Below, piece after piece: positions 1 through 8,352 of a stretch of 34,154 nucleotides of DNA. Made by a program: the position numbers and the translations under genes. Every line of letters starts with the position of its first letter. The stretch's first letter is position 1. Source of the stretch: Bacteroidales bacterium UBA1256 (GTDB lineage: Bacteria; Bacteroidota; Bacteroidia; Bacteroidales; Paludibacteraceae); the NCBI GenBank assembly GCA_002308195.1, contig DBVU01000018.1, forward strand, positions 1,465 to 35,618, read 5' to 3'. The notes under the pieces were generated by a model. It saw nothing but the letters and a program-made list of their open reading frames with translations, ran no database searches and was not told the DNA's origin.

Positions 1-172
1 ATTTTTGACATATGCAAATTTTGAGGCAGAATTATTGTTTTTTGAGTCTCGCTCGAAAAAAAACTTGATTTTTGGTATGATTTTTGCGGTAGAATTATAT
101 ATTCATATATAAACTGCCGTTCTGGCAGAAAATGATGCAATTCTTATTCTCAGCCTATTCTTTGGTTATCTT

Positions 173-227
173 AATCTCCCACTAATCACCCTCTAATCAC
201 CCTATAATCTCCCTGTAATCACCCTGT
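173..227. repeat. Five tandem copies of an 11-bp unit
   Basis: Five back-to-back 11-bp units begin at 173, 184, 195, 206 and 217. Each starts AATC[T/A]CCC, and only the last three bases and one internal base vary. The period is exactly 11 with no slippage. The array lies about 165 bp upstream of the predicted potA promoter. One unit per helical turn would suit side-by-side protein binding, but no known binding site is recognised and it may be simple replication-slippage DNA. Confidence 0.8.
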
Positions 228-284
228 TTTGTCTCGTTTAGACCAGGTAAAAAAGATGGGGAGTTTAGAGAGATGGGAAAGGAT

Positions 285-325
285 AGATATAATGTTGGAA
301 AAATGACAGATATAATGTTGGAAAA
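285..325. repeat. Pair of 18-bp direct repeats
   Basis: The 18-mer AGATATAATGTTGGAAAA occurs at 285-302 and again, perfectly, at 308-325, a period of 23 bp or about two helical turns. It lies just upstream of the potA promoter. It could be a paired operator or a fossil duplication. No open reading frame of interest covers it. Confidence 0.75.
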
Positions 326-367
326 GTGCGCTTGTGTATGCGCGGACGATATTTTTCTGTGAAAAAT

Positions 368-399
368 TTTGCGTATGTAAAAAAAATGTAGTACCTTTG
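368..399 (+). promoter_or_regulatory. Bacteroidota-type promoter of the potABCD operon
   Basis: A -33 element TTTG at 368-371 and a -7 element TACCTTTG at 392-399 are separated by 20 bp, matching the TTTG/TAnnTTTG consensus of the primary sigma factor in Bacteroides relatives. Transcription would start near 406, leaving a leader of about 118 nt before potA. The sequence closely resembles the cysK promoter at 27456-27487. Confidence 0.75.
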
Positions 400-417
400 C
401 GGCCGATATTGGGTAGT

Positions 418-480
418 ATGTCCTTTTTGGAACCCTCTGCCCAGATAAAAAGAAGTGTAACCAAAACGAAAGTTTTATGA
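418..480 (+). other. Possible 20-codon upstream ORF in the potA leader
   Basis: An ATG at 418, about 12 nt after the predicted transcription start, opens a 20-codon frame ending TGA at 478-480, beginning MSFLEPSAQIKRS and rich in Lys/Arg near its end. CCGATA at 403-408 and TATCGG at 483-488 could pair and enclose it. The position resembles the cysK leader peptide, but there is no run of one codon and no terminator, so it may be chance. Confidence 0.25.
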
Positions 481-523
481 ATTATCGGGAGTACCGAAAT
501 CCAATTTAGTTGTTTTAACAAGA

Positions 524-1987
524 ATGTCAAAACCAGAATTTATCATTGAAGTAAACCATGTCTCGAAGCAATTTGAGGATGGTAAGTTTGCACTGGACGA
601 TGTAAGCCTGCAAGTGAAGAAAGGCGAATTCGTCACGATCTTAGGCCCTTCGGGCTGTGGTAAGACCACCCTGCTGCGGTGCATAGCAGGTTTTCAAGTG
701 GCCAGCAGTGGAGACATACTGCTGAAAGGAAAGGATGTGACTCAGACTCCTCCGTACAAACGCCCCGTGAACACGGTGTTTCAGAAATATGCGCTATTTC
801 CCCACCTGAACGTATTCAACAATGTAGCATTCGGACTGAAACTGAAGAAAGAGGCGCCAGACGTGATCAAGAAAAAAGTGCGTCGTGCGCTGAAGATGGC
901 CAACCTGACCGGCTATGAAGAACGTGAAGTGGACACCCTGAGCGGTGGTCAGCAACAACGTGTAGCTATAGCTCGTGCCATCGTGAATGAGCCGGAAGTG
1001 CTACTACTGGACGAACCACTGTCGGCGCTGGACCTGAAGATGCGGCACGACATGCAGATCGAACTGAAAGAACTTCATGAGAAACTGGGAATCACCTTTA
1101 TCTACGTTACCCACGACCAGGAAGAGGCGCTGACCTTGAGCGATCGCGTGGTAGTGATGAGCGAAGGAAAGATACAACAAATAGGTTCCCCAACCGATAT
1201 ATACAACGAACCGCAGAACTGCTTCGTGGCTGACTTTATAGGCGAGAGCAATATCCTCTCGGGCACGATGATACGTGACCGTAAGGTGAATTTCTGCGGA
1301 CAAGATTTTGACTGTATAGACGAAGGCTTCGGCGAGAACAAGCCCGTGGATGTGGTGATTCGTCCGGAGGACATCTACATCTGGTATCAAAAGGACGAAG
1401 GGCGAAAGGTGAAAGGCGAGGAGGATGTGGATCTGGACGACCGTATACCAAAGGGCAAGTTCACCAAATGGTACGGCGAAGTGGAGAGCTGCATCTTCAA
1501 GGGCGTGCACTACGAGATGCGTGTGCTGACTCCTGATGGCTACGAATTTCTGATACAGGACTATCATGAGTTTTTGCCCGGCCACACCGTGGGTATGCTG
1601 GTGAAACCGGAAGATATACAGATCATGAAGAAAGAGCACTATATCTACAACTATCTGGAAGGTGAAGTGCTGAAGAACGGCAAAGTGCGCTTTATGGACG
1701 CCGACTGGGAAGTGAATGCACAGCAGGTAGAGCGCTTCGAGCCAGGCACGAAAGTACAAGTGAGAGTGCCTTTCCGCTCGGTGGATCTGCAAGACTATGA
1801 GGAAGAAGGAACGCTGTCGGGCGAAGTACACTTCATACTCTACAAAGGTAATCATTACCACCTGACGATACGCACGGACACCGGTTACGACCTCTACGTC
1901 AACACCAACGACGTATGGGACGATGGCGACCGCGTAGGTATAGTGATCCCGAAGAACGATATATTGCTTTCGCAAATTGAAAATTGA
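524..1987 (+). CDS. potA: Spermidine/putrescine ABC transporter, ATP-binding subunit PotA
   Basis: This is the ATPase that powers polyamine import by the PotABCD complex at the inner membrane. The nucleotide-binding domain fills residues 1-240: Walker [10 protein letters not shown] at 41-49, signature LSGGQQQR at 139-146, Walker B LLLDEP at 160-165 and the switch His in THD at 197. The C-terminal half (about 240-487) holds repeated OB-fold TOBE-like segments, marked by RPEDI, KPEDI and PKNDI motifs. At 487 residues it is longer than E. coli PotA (about 370) because this regulatory part is extended; from family knowledge, long PotA forms are common in Bacteroidota. The ATG at 524 starts right at the family's usual N-terminus. 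It is the first gene of the operon, followed by potB 19 bp after its stop. Confidence 0.96.
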   Translation: MSKPEFIIEVNHVSKQFEDGKFALDDVSLQVKKGEFVTILGPSGCGKTTLLRCIAGFQVASSGDILLKGKDVTQTPPYKRPVNTVFQKYALFPHLNVFNNVAFGLKLKKEAPDVIKKKVRRALKMANLTGYEEREVDTLSGGQQQRVAIARAIVNEPEVLLLDEPLSALDLKMRHDMQIELKELHEKLGITFIYVTHDQEEALTLSDRVVVMSEGKIQQIGSPTDIYNEPQNCFVADFIGESNILSGTMIRDRKVNFCGQDFDCIDEGFGENKPVDVVIRPEDIYIWYQKDEGRKVKGEEDVDLDDRIPKGKFTKWYGEVESCIFKGVHYEMRVLTPDGYEFLIQDYHEFLPGHTVGMLVKPEDIQIMKKEHYIYNYLEGEVLKNGKVRFMDADWEVNAQQVERFEPGTKVQVRVPFRSVDLQDYEEEGTLSGEVHFILYKGNHYHLTIRTDTGYDLYVNTNDVWDDGDRVGIVIPKNDILLSQIEN

Positions 1988-2006
1988 AAATTGAGAATTG
2001 AAAGCA

Positions 2007-2804
2007 ATGAGTAAGCTGATTCAAATAGTATCGTCGCGTAGGACATGGGCCTGGCCGTACATCCTCTTTATGGTCCTCTTTGTCCTGTTGCCACTGGTGC
2101 TGGTGGCCGTATATGCCCTGACTGACATAGACGGGAACTTCACCCTGCGCAACTTTGCGAAATTCTTCACCCACAGCGAAGCCATCAGTACGTTCTTCTA
2201 TTCGCTGATGATAGCGGTATTCAACACACTGCTATGTCTGCTCTTGGGTTATCCGGCTGCGTACATCATGGCCACGGCCGATTTTCGGACGCCGAAAGTG
2301 ATGGCCATGCTGTTCATCCTACCGATGTGGATCAATTTTCTGCTGCGCACGGTGGCTACGGTGGAACTATTCAACATGTGCGGTCTGCCGCTAGGCGAAG
2401 GCGCATTGCTCTTCGGCCTCTGCTATGACTACCTGCCATTTATGATCTACCCGATCTATAATACGCTACAAAAGATGGACACATCGCTGGTAGAAGCGGC
2501 TCAGGACCTGGGCGCCAACCGATGGAAATGCTTCTGGAAAGTGATTGTGCCGCTGTCGCTGCCCGGTGTGTATAGCGGCATAGTGATGGTATTCATGCCT
2601 ACGGTAAGTACCTTCGCAATAGCCGAACTGCTGACCCACAACAACATTAAGTTGTTTGGTAGCCTGATTCAGGACTACATCACCACGACCGATCTGCTGA
2701 ACTACGGCGCCGTGCTGAGTCTGGTACTACTGGTGATCATAGGTGTGACATCCTTCTTCGGCGATCATGATGCCAAAGACGAAGAGAAAGGAGGATTGGT
2801 ATGA
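2007..2804 (+). CDS. potB: Spermidine/putrescine ABC transporter permease PotB
   Basis: This is one of the two inner-membrane channel subunits of the polyamine importer. The 265-residue protein has about six hydrophobic segments, the first starting at residue 13 (WPYILFMVLFVLLPLV). It has the cytoplasmic EAA loop that docks on the ATPase (VEAAQDLGANRWKCFWKVIV). An in-frame TTG lies at 1998, but the ATG at 2007 gives a normal permease N-terminus (MSKLIQ) and is preferred. The short gap after potA contains AATTGAAA-type simple repeats. The TGA overlaps the next ATG (ATGA at 2801-2804), implying translational coupling with potC. Confidence 0.95.
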   Translation: MSKLIQIVSSRRTWAWPYILFMVLFVLLPLVLVAVYALTDIDGNFTLRNFAKFFTHSEAISTFFYSLMIAVFNTLLCLLLGYPAAYIMATADFRTPKVMAMLFILPMWINFLLRTVATVELFNMCGLPLGEGALLFGLCYDYLPFMIYPIYNTLQKMDTSLVEAAQDLGANRWKCFWKVIVPLSLPGVYSGIVMVFMPTVSTFAIAELLTHNNIKLFGSLIQDYITTTDLLNYGAVLSLVLLVIIGVTSFFGDHDAKDEEKGGLV

Positions 2805-4153
2805 GACGGATATATTGCCTATTGCTCATTGTCAGTTGCTCAATAAGCGTCGCTTTGGGTCAGTCGAATCTGACATACACCTTGCGCGTAGCTTCGGATG
2901 AGCCGGTATTGCTATTAGACACCTTCCCTGCGAGTTATTCGGCTGAGAAAGTGAATATTAGCATATACAGGAGTGGACATGGATGTCTATGCGAATATAG
3001 TAGTTACGACAGTCTCGATATTGCATTCGCGCAGGTTAATACCCCCGCATTGCGTGCATGGGGAGACAGTGTGTACAGTTATACTGACGAGAATGATGTG
3101 ACATGGACTGTCTGGAGAAACAGTAAGGAATCGAAAAACAGGGCGCAACGTGTACTGGAGCAGAACGGCCGAAATGCGTTTATGGACTACGTAGTAGCTC
3201 ACACCAAACGCGAATCGCACGTAATAGCCTGGTTAGGATGGATTCTGGCGGGACTACTGCTGATAGCGGGCATCGTATATGCACTAGTGACCATCTATCG
3301 CCGCAGAGCGGAGAAGCAACTGTCGTCGGTACAGCAAGAGACACTACGCCGCCAACGCATAGGACAGAGACGTCATATAGGTTCGCAACTCTACCTCTGG
3401 TTGCTGCTACTGGTGCTGTACGCCCCGATAGCACTGATAGCCGTTTTCTCGTTCACGGAGAGTAAGATATTGGGCAACTGGACAGGATTCTCGTTTGACC
3501 TGTATGTGAACCTCTTCTCCGGTCGCGCAGACGCGGGATTGAACAGTGCGCTGATGTACACCGTGGTGATTGCGCTGATAGCCGCATTGGTATCAACGCT
3601 GCTAGGTACGCTGGCCGCGATAGGCATATACAACATGCGTGCAAGACAACGCAAAGTGGTGAGTTTTCTCAACTCAGTGCCGATGATCAACCCGGATATC
3701 ATCACGGGTATATCGCTGTTCTTGCTGTTTGTGGCCTTAGGATTTAGTCAAGGTCTGGCGACCGTGTGCATCGCTCACGTGGTATTCTGTACTCCGTACG
3801 TGGTGCTAAGCGTATTGCCGCGACTGAGCCGGATGAACCCGAATACGTACGAAGCGGCGCTCGACCTGGGTGCCACACCTGCACAGGCGCTACGCAGAGT
3901 GATGCTACCGGAACTGTGGCCGGGCATGCTAAGCGGATTCATATTGGCGCTGACACTGTCGGTGGACGATTTCGGCGTGACCTTCTTCACCAAAGGTAGC
4001 GGCGGACTGGAAACCCTGAGCACCTTCATCTATTCGGATGCACGCAAGGGTGGTTTGACTCCGGAACTGAGACCGCTCTTCACCATCATACTGCTGATAA
4101 TGCTGACCGTACTGGTCGTCATCAATATTCGCGAACACAAAAAAGACAAATAA
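2801..4153 (+). CDS. potC: PotC permease with an extra N-terminal periplasmic domain
   Basis: Residues from about 195 onward form a normal PotC polyamine permease: six hydrophobic segments starting at LYLWLLLLVLYAPIALIAV, and the EAA loop YEAALDLGATPAQALRRVML. Before this lies an unusual extension: a signal peptide (MRRIYCLLLIVSCSISVALG), about 120 residues of predicted periplasmic sequence with no family I recognise, and a transmembrane segment (WLGWILAGLLLIAGIVYALV, about 144-163) followed by the basic stretch YRRRAEK. That order returns the chain to the cytoplasm where PotC normally begins, so the topology is consistent. Total length is 450 residues, against about 260 for standard PotC. 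The ATGA overlap with potB supports the start at 2801. The extension could be a sensing or substrate-handling module; its function is unknown. Confidence 0.9.
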   Translation: MRRIYCLLLIVSCSISVALGQSNLTYTLRVASDEPVLLLDTFPASYSAEKVNISIYRSGHGCLCEYSSYDSLDIAFAQVNTPALRAWGDSVYSYTDENDVTWTVWRNSKESKNRAQRVLEQNGRNAFMDYVVAHTKRESHVIAWLGWILAGLLLIAGIVYALVTIYRRRAEKQLSSVQQETLRRQRIGQRRHIGSQLYLWLLLLVLYAPIALIAVFSFTESKILGNWTGFSFDLYVNLFSGRADAGLNSALMYTVVIALIAALVSTLLGTLAAIGIYNMRARQRKVVSFLNSVPMINPDIITGISLFLLFVALGFSQGLATVCIAHVVFCTPYVVLSVLPRLSRMNPNTYEAALDLGATPAQALRRVMLPELWPGMLSGFILALTLSVDDFGVTFFTKGSGGLETLSTFIYSDARKGGLTPELRPLFTIILLIMLTVLVVINIREHKKDK

Positions 4154-4176
4154 CAAACACAAAACAATATACAATC

Positions 4177-5424
4177 ATGCGTAAATCAATTTTTTCTATG
4201 CTTGCCCTCGCGGCAATCGTTCTCTGCTCGTGCGGCGGTGCCGACCGTGCTCATCAACTGAAAGTGCTCAACTGGGCTGACTACATCAACGAAGATGTGA
4301 AAGCAAACTTCGAGAAATGGTACTACGACCAGACAGGCGAGAAAGTAGAGATAGTATATGAGACCTTCGACATCAACGAAACCGCACTGACCAAAATAGA
4401 AGTAGGTCATGAGGACTACGACGTGTTCTGTCCGTCGGAATACATCATCGAGCGTATGCTGAAGAAAGATCTGCTGCTGCCTATCCAGAAAGAACTGATA
4501 GCCGACAGTATCTGGTATTTTGACAATATATCTCCGTTCGTGGTAGGCAAATTTCAACAGATGGCTCCTACGGCAGACGTGAAAGTAAGCGACTACACCG
4601 TAGGTTATATGTGGGGAACAACCGGATTCATATACAATCCGCAGTACGTGAACGCAGAAGACCTGGAATCATGGGGCGCTGTGCTGAACGACAAATTTGA
4701 GAACCGCATCCTGATGAAAGATGCGTTCCGCGATGTCTATTCGGTACTGGTATTGTACGCCTTCCGCGAGCAGATAGAGGCGGGCGAAGTGACACGTGAC
4801 GAACTGGTACACGAGATCACGCCCGAACGCGTAGAAGCAGTAAAACAAGTGCTGCTGAAAGCCAAGAAGCAGATATGCGGTTGGGAAGTGGACTTCGGCA
4901 AAGAGGAGATGACGAAAGGCAAAGCATGGCTCAACCTGAGTTGGTCGGGCGACGCACAGTTTGCCATCGAAGAAGCAGAAGAGATGGGTGTGATGCTCGA
5001 CTACATCGTTCCCCAAGAGGGTTCGAACGTATGGTTCGACGGTTGGGTAATACCTAAGTATGCCAAGAACGTGAAGGCAGCCACCTACTTCATCGACTAT
5101 ATGTGCCGTGCGGACAATGCGCTAGCAAACATGGACGAGATAGGCTATGTAAGTTGCGTGGGTGGCGAGAAAGCCGCAGCCGACATACTGGACGAACTGA
5201 ACGATGAGGAAGAATGGCCGGAGGCAGTGGATGCCAGCTATTTCTTCGGCAACGAGCCTATACTGGTAGAGGATGACGAAGTACTGGATCCTCACGCTCT
5301 ACACCTGAATCCGGTTTACTATCCGGACAAGAGCATTATCGACCGCTGCGCGCTGATGCACGATGCAGGCGATGCACAAGAGATGCTGCTGGAAATGTGG
5401 AATGAAATCAAACTAGCACGCTAA
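4177..5424 (+). CDS. potD: Spermidine/putrescine-binding lipoprotein PotD
   Basis: This is the extracytoplasmic substrate-binding subunit of the polyamine importer. The signal peptide ends in a lipobox (VLCSC, Cys at residue 19), so it should be lipid-anchored. The mature part opens with the family motif LKVLNWADYINEDV and continues with the periplasmic-binding fold (YDVFCPSEYIIERML, YMWGTTGFIYNP, WFDGWVIPKYAKN). The Trp, Tyr and acidic residues typical of polyamine sites are present. It has 415 residues, longer than E. coli PotD (348). It lies 23 bp after potC, and its stop overlaps the start of the next gene by one base (TAATG), which ties the TPR gene into the operon. Confidence 0.95.
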   Translation: MRKSIFSMLALAAIVLCSCGGADRAHQLKVLNWADYINEDVKANFEKWYYDQTGEKVEIVYETFDINETALTKIEVGHEDYDVFCPSEYIIERMLKKDLLLPIQKELIADSIWYFDNISPFVVGKFQQMAPTADVKVSDYTVGYMWGTTGFIYNPQYVNAEDLESWGAVLNDKFENRILMKDAFRDVYSVLVLYAFREQIEAGEVTRDELVHEITPERVEAVKQVLLKAKKQICGWEVDFGKEEMTKGKAWLNLSWSGDAQFAIEEAEEMGVMLDYIVPQEGSNVWFDGWVIPKYAKNVKAATYFIDYMCRADNALANMDEIGYVSCVGGEKAAADILDELNDEEEWPEAVDASYFFGNEPILVEDDEVLDPHALHLNPVYYPDKSIIDRCALMHDAGDAQEMLLEMWNEIKLAR

Positions 5425-8351
5425 TGCGTAAACTATTAATCATATTACTCTCACTGGTGGCACTGAGCGGTTGGGCCCAGACCACCGAAATGGAGTCGCG
5501 TTATCAGGCCTTGGCCGACCGCTTCAACGGTCGTGACAAACTGCTGCAACGTGACCTGAAAGCCTATCTGCAGGCCTATCCCTACACCACCTTTGAGCAC
5601 GAGGTGAAATTCATGCAAGGTGTGCTGCAAGTAGAGAAAGGACACTACAAGCAGGGGCTAAAAATACTGGAGCAAGTAGATGTCAAGGCGCTGAACCGTG
5701 ACCATCAGGAAGACTATTCGTTCTATCGCGGCTACGCCTATCTGATGCAACAAGAATATCAGCGTGCGTCGATCTATTTCAACCAGTTGAGCAAGACCGA
5801 TGGGCGCTACGCTACGCGCGGCACGTACTACTATGCCTACTGCATGTACAAACTGCAGCGATACGATCAGGCGTTGCCGGCCCTGCACAAACTGGAAGAT
5901 ATGCCGGAGTATCAGAAAACGGTGCCCTATTATCTGGTGCAGATACAGTACGCACAAGGTAATTACGACGAGGCGGCCGAAAAAGCCAATCAGCTGCTGA
6001 GTGAGCAACCGGACAGCGAGAACCGAGGCGAACTGCATCGTCTGCTAGGAGAGATGTACTACGCCAAGAAAGACTATCGCCAGGCGGCTGACCACCTGAC
6101 GCAATATCAGGCCGATTTCAGTGCGCAAGGACTGGAACTGGTACGCAGCGACATCTATATGCTGGGTATGTCGGAGTATCAACTGGGCGAATACGACAAA
6201 TCTGTCAAATATCTGAAACAAGTGAAGCAGGAGAATGACAGCCTATCGGAAGCTACGTGTCTGACCCTGGGTAATGCGTATGTACAACTGGGGCAACCGG
6301 AGCAAGCCAAGCTATCGTACCAAGCGGCTGCCAGCTACAAACTGACACCTTCGGTGACCGAGGAGGCCTGCTACAATTACACGCTCTGTACGTATCAGTC
6401 GTCTAGTGCACTAGGTGAGTCGGTTAGGGCATTCAACGACTTTCTACACACCTTCCCAGAGTCGAAATACGAGACGCGTATCTACCAGCTGCTGAGCGAT
6501 GCACTGATGCGCAGCAAGAACTACGCAGCGGCTATTGCCACCTTGGATTCGATCGATAATCCTACGCCGAAGATGCTGGAAACCAAACAGTATCTGCGCT
6601 ATCAACTGGGAGCAGACTGCTTCCTGCAAGGCAAGATGCCGAAGGCAGTGGAATGGATGACCGAGGTGATCAATCACACAGCAGAGTCGAACAAATACAC
6701 CACTGAGGCCTATTATATCCGTGCTGAGGCCAACTACCGACTGCACGCCTATTCGGCTTGCGAGCAAGACCTAAACAAATTCTTTGCCCAGGCAGATGCC
6801 AAGCGTTCGCAGAACTACTCCATTGCGCGTTACCTGCAAGGCTACTGTCTGTTCTCGCAGAACAAATACGACTCGGCGCGTGAGGCCTTTATCACCTATA
6901 TAGATGCCGCAATGGCCACCGAGCCTACGTACGCCGATGCGCTGAACAGGATAGGCGATTGCTACTTCAACAACCGCAATTTCCAACAGGCCATAGCCTA
7001 CTATACTCAAGTGAGCAACCTGAATGCTGCGGGTGCTGATTACGCCATGTTCCAACGCGGTTATGCACTGGGATTGCAGCACAAATATCAGGACAAGGTG
7101 AATGTACTTCGCCAACTGGTGAGCCGCTATCCGAAGTCGGATTATGCGGATGACGGCGTGTATGAGATAGCTCGTGCACAACTGCAACAGGACGACGAAC
7201 GTGGTGCTATCGTAACGTACGAACAGCTGCTAGCATCCTATCCGCACTCTACCTTGGCACGTCGTGCTGCATTGGAGCGCGCGATGCTCTATCGTAACCT
7301 GCAGCAGAACGATCAGGCCATAGCAGCCTATCGCCAGACCATAGAGAAATATCCGGCCACCGAAGAGGCCTATACGGCGCTGGAGGCGCTACAAGCTCTG
7401 TACGTTGAGCAAGGTCGAGTGGACGAATACCTGACCTATACGAAGAGTCTGGCTAAGATGAATATGACCGTGACGACGCAGGAAGACTCGTTGCTCTTTG
7501 CAGCGGCCGAAGTACAATATATGCAGGCTGCTTATCAGCGGGCCGTTACGTCGTTGACCAATTACATTGCGCAGTATTGTGCAGGTGGTCGTTACTGCAC
7601 CACTGCACGCTACTACCTGGCCGACTCGTATTATCGTCTGGGCAAGACCACCGAGGCGCTGAAGGAATATAAGCAACTGGCCGAACTGGCAGCCAATCCT
7701 TATCAGGAGGAAGCAGCCATCCGCGTGGCAGAAATCAGTTATGACAAAGGCGATTGGACGGGTGCGCTGGAAGCATTCTACCGCATGAATTCGCTAGCTT
7801 CGACACGCGAGAATATCAACATTGCCCGTCTGGGTATCTTGCGCTGCAGTTACCAATTACAACGCCATCAGGCTACCATTGATATAGCCGAGCAGATACT
7901 GAGTGATACGCCTGTGGACGAAGATGTACGCCGCGAAGCGATGTACAATCGCGCCAAGGCATACGTGGCGCAGAAGCAATGGACAAAGGCACAGAACGAC
8001 CTACGTTCGCTGGCTAGCGAAGTGCGTACGGCTCAGGGTGCAGAAGCCAAGTATCTGTTGGCACAATCGTATTTTGAACTCGGACAACTGGATGATGCAG
8101 AGAGCGAAGTGATGAGCTTCACGCAGATGAATACGCAGCAGCAGTATTGGCTGGCAAGAGCACTGATCCTGCTGAGCGATATCAACTTGCGTAGAGGTGA
8201 GAATTTCCAAGCTCGTCAATACCTGTTGGCGCTGCAGCAAAACTATATACAGCAAGGCGATGACATCCAGCAGATCGTCAGCGAGCGATTGGCGGCCATC
8301 GATGCATTGGAGCGCCCAGTGAAGAACGAAGAAACAGAAGAGGAGGACTAA
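5424..8351 (+). CDS. Large secreted TPR-repeat protein
   Basis: This 975-residue protein has a Sec signal peptide (MRKLLIILLSLVALSGWAQ) and is otherwise made almost entirely of tetratricopeptide-type helical repeats. The pattern of Ala/Gly/Tyr at helix contacts recurs throughout, for example YDEAAEKANQLL, YRQAADHLTQY and YDSAREAFITYI. TPR solenoids bind other proteins, so a periplasmic scaffold or envelope-assembly role is likely (inference). No catalytic motif was seen. It starts one base inside the potD stop and ends one base before the next gene, so it is cotranscribed with the polyamine importer and a beta-barrel protein. The very acidic C-terminus (EETEEED) is notable. The exact function is unknown. 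Confidence 0.88.
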   Translation: MRKLLIILLSLVALSGWAQTTEMESRYQALADRFNGRDKLLQRDLKAYLQAYPYTTFEHEVKFMQGVLQVEKGHYKQGLKILEQVDVKALNRDHQEDYSFYRGYAYLMQQEYQRASIYFNQLSKTDGRYATRGTYYYAYCMYKLQRYDQALPALHKLEDMPEYQKTVPYYLVQIQYAQGNYDEAAEKANQLLSEQPDSENRGELHRLLGEMYYAKKDYRQAADHLTQYQADFSAQGLELVRSDIYMLGMSEYQLGEYDKSVKYLKQVKQENDSLSEATCLTLGNAYVQLGQPEQAKLSYQAAASYKLTPSVTEEACYNYTLCTYQSSSALGESVRAFNDFLHTFPESKYETRIYQLLSDALMRSKNYAAAIATLDSIDNPTPKMLETKQYLRYQLGADCFLQGKMPKAVEWMTEVINHTAESNKYTTEAYYIRAEANYRLHAYSACEQDLNKFFAQADAKRSQNYSIARYLQGYCLFSQNKYDSAREAFITYIDAAMATEPTYADALNRIGDCYFNNRNFQQAIAYYTQVSNLNAAGADYAMFQRGYALGLQHKYQDKVNVLRQLVSRYPKSDYADDGVYEIARAQLQQDDERGAIVTYEQLLASYPHSTLARRAALERAMLYRNLQQNDQAIAAYRQTIEKYPATEEAYTALEALQALYVEQGRVDEYLTYTKSLAKMNMTVTTQEDSLLFAAAEVQYMQAAYQRAVTSLTNYIAQYCAGGRYCTTARYYLADSYYRLGKTTEALKEYKQLAELAANPYQEEAAIRVAEISYDKGDWTGALEAFYRMNSLASTRENINIARLGILRCSYQLQRHQATIDIAEQILSDTPVDEDVRREAMYNRAKAYVAQKQWTKAQNDLRSLASEVRTAQGAEAKYLLAQSYFELGQLDDAESEVMSFTQMNTQQQYWLARALILLSDINLRRGENFQARQYLLALQQNYIQQGDDIQQIVSERLAAIDALERPVKNEETEEED

Positions 8352-8352
8352 G

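Noticed and set aside
114..128. CTGCC-5-GGCAG hairpin near the left edge
   Set aside because: Only a 5-bp stem with no T tract; could be the end of a neighbouring gene's transcript on the minus strand, but cannot be supported.
328..343. GCGC-8-GCGC possible hairpin
   Set aside because: Four base pairs only, expected by chance.
219..530. 103-residue minus-strand open frame upstream of potA
   Set aside because: It covers the tandem repeats, promoter and leader, has no recognisable domain and low-complexity composition; it is most likely chance.
1004..1975. 323-residue antisense open frame inside potA
   Set aside because: It is a His/Val/Leu-rich mirror of the strongly coding plus strand (potA), a common artefact of biased codon use.
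1972..2002. AATTGAAA-type tandem repeats at the potA/potB junction and AAATCTCAAAT repeats at 20335-20370
   Set aside because: Simple AT-rich intergenic repeats of a type common in Bacteroidales; no evidence for a regulatory or mobile role here.
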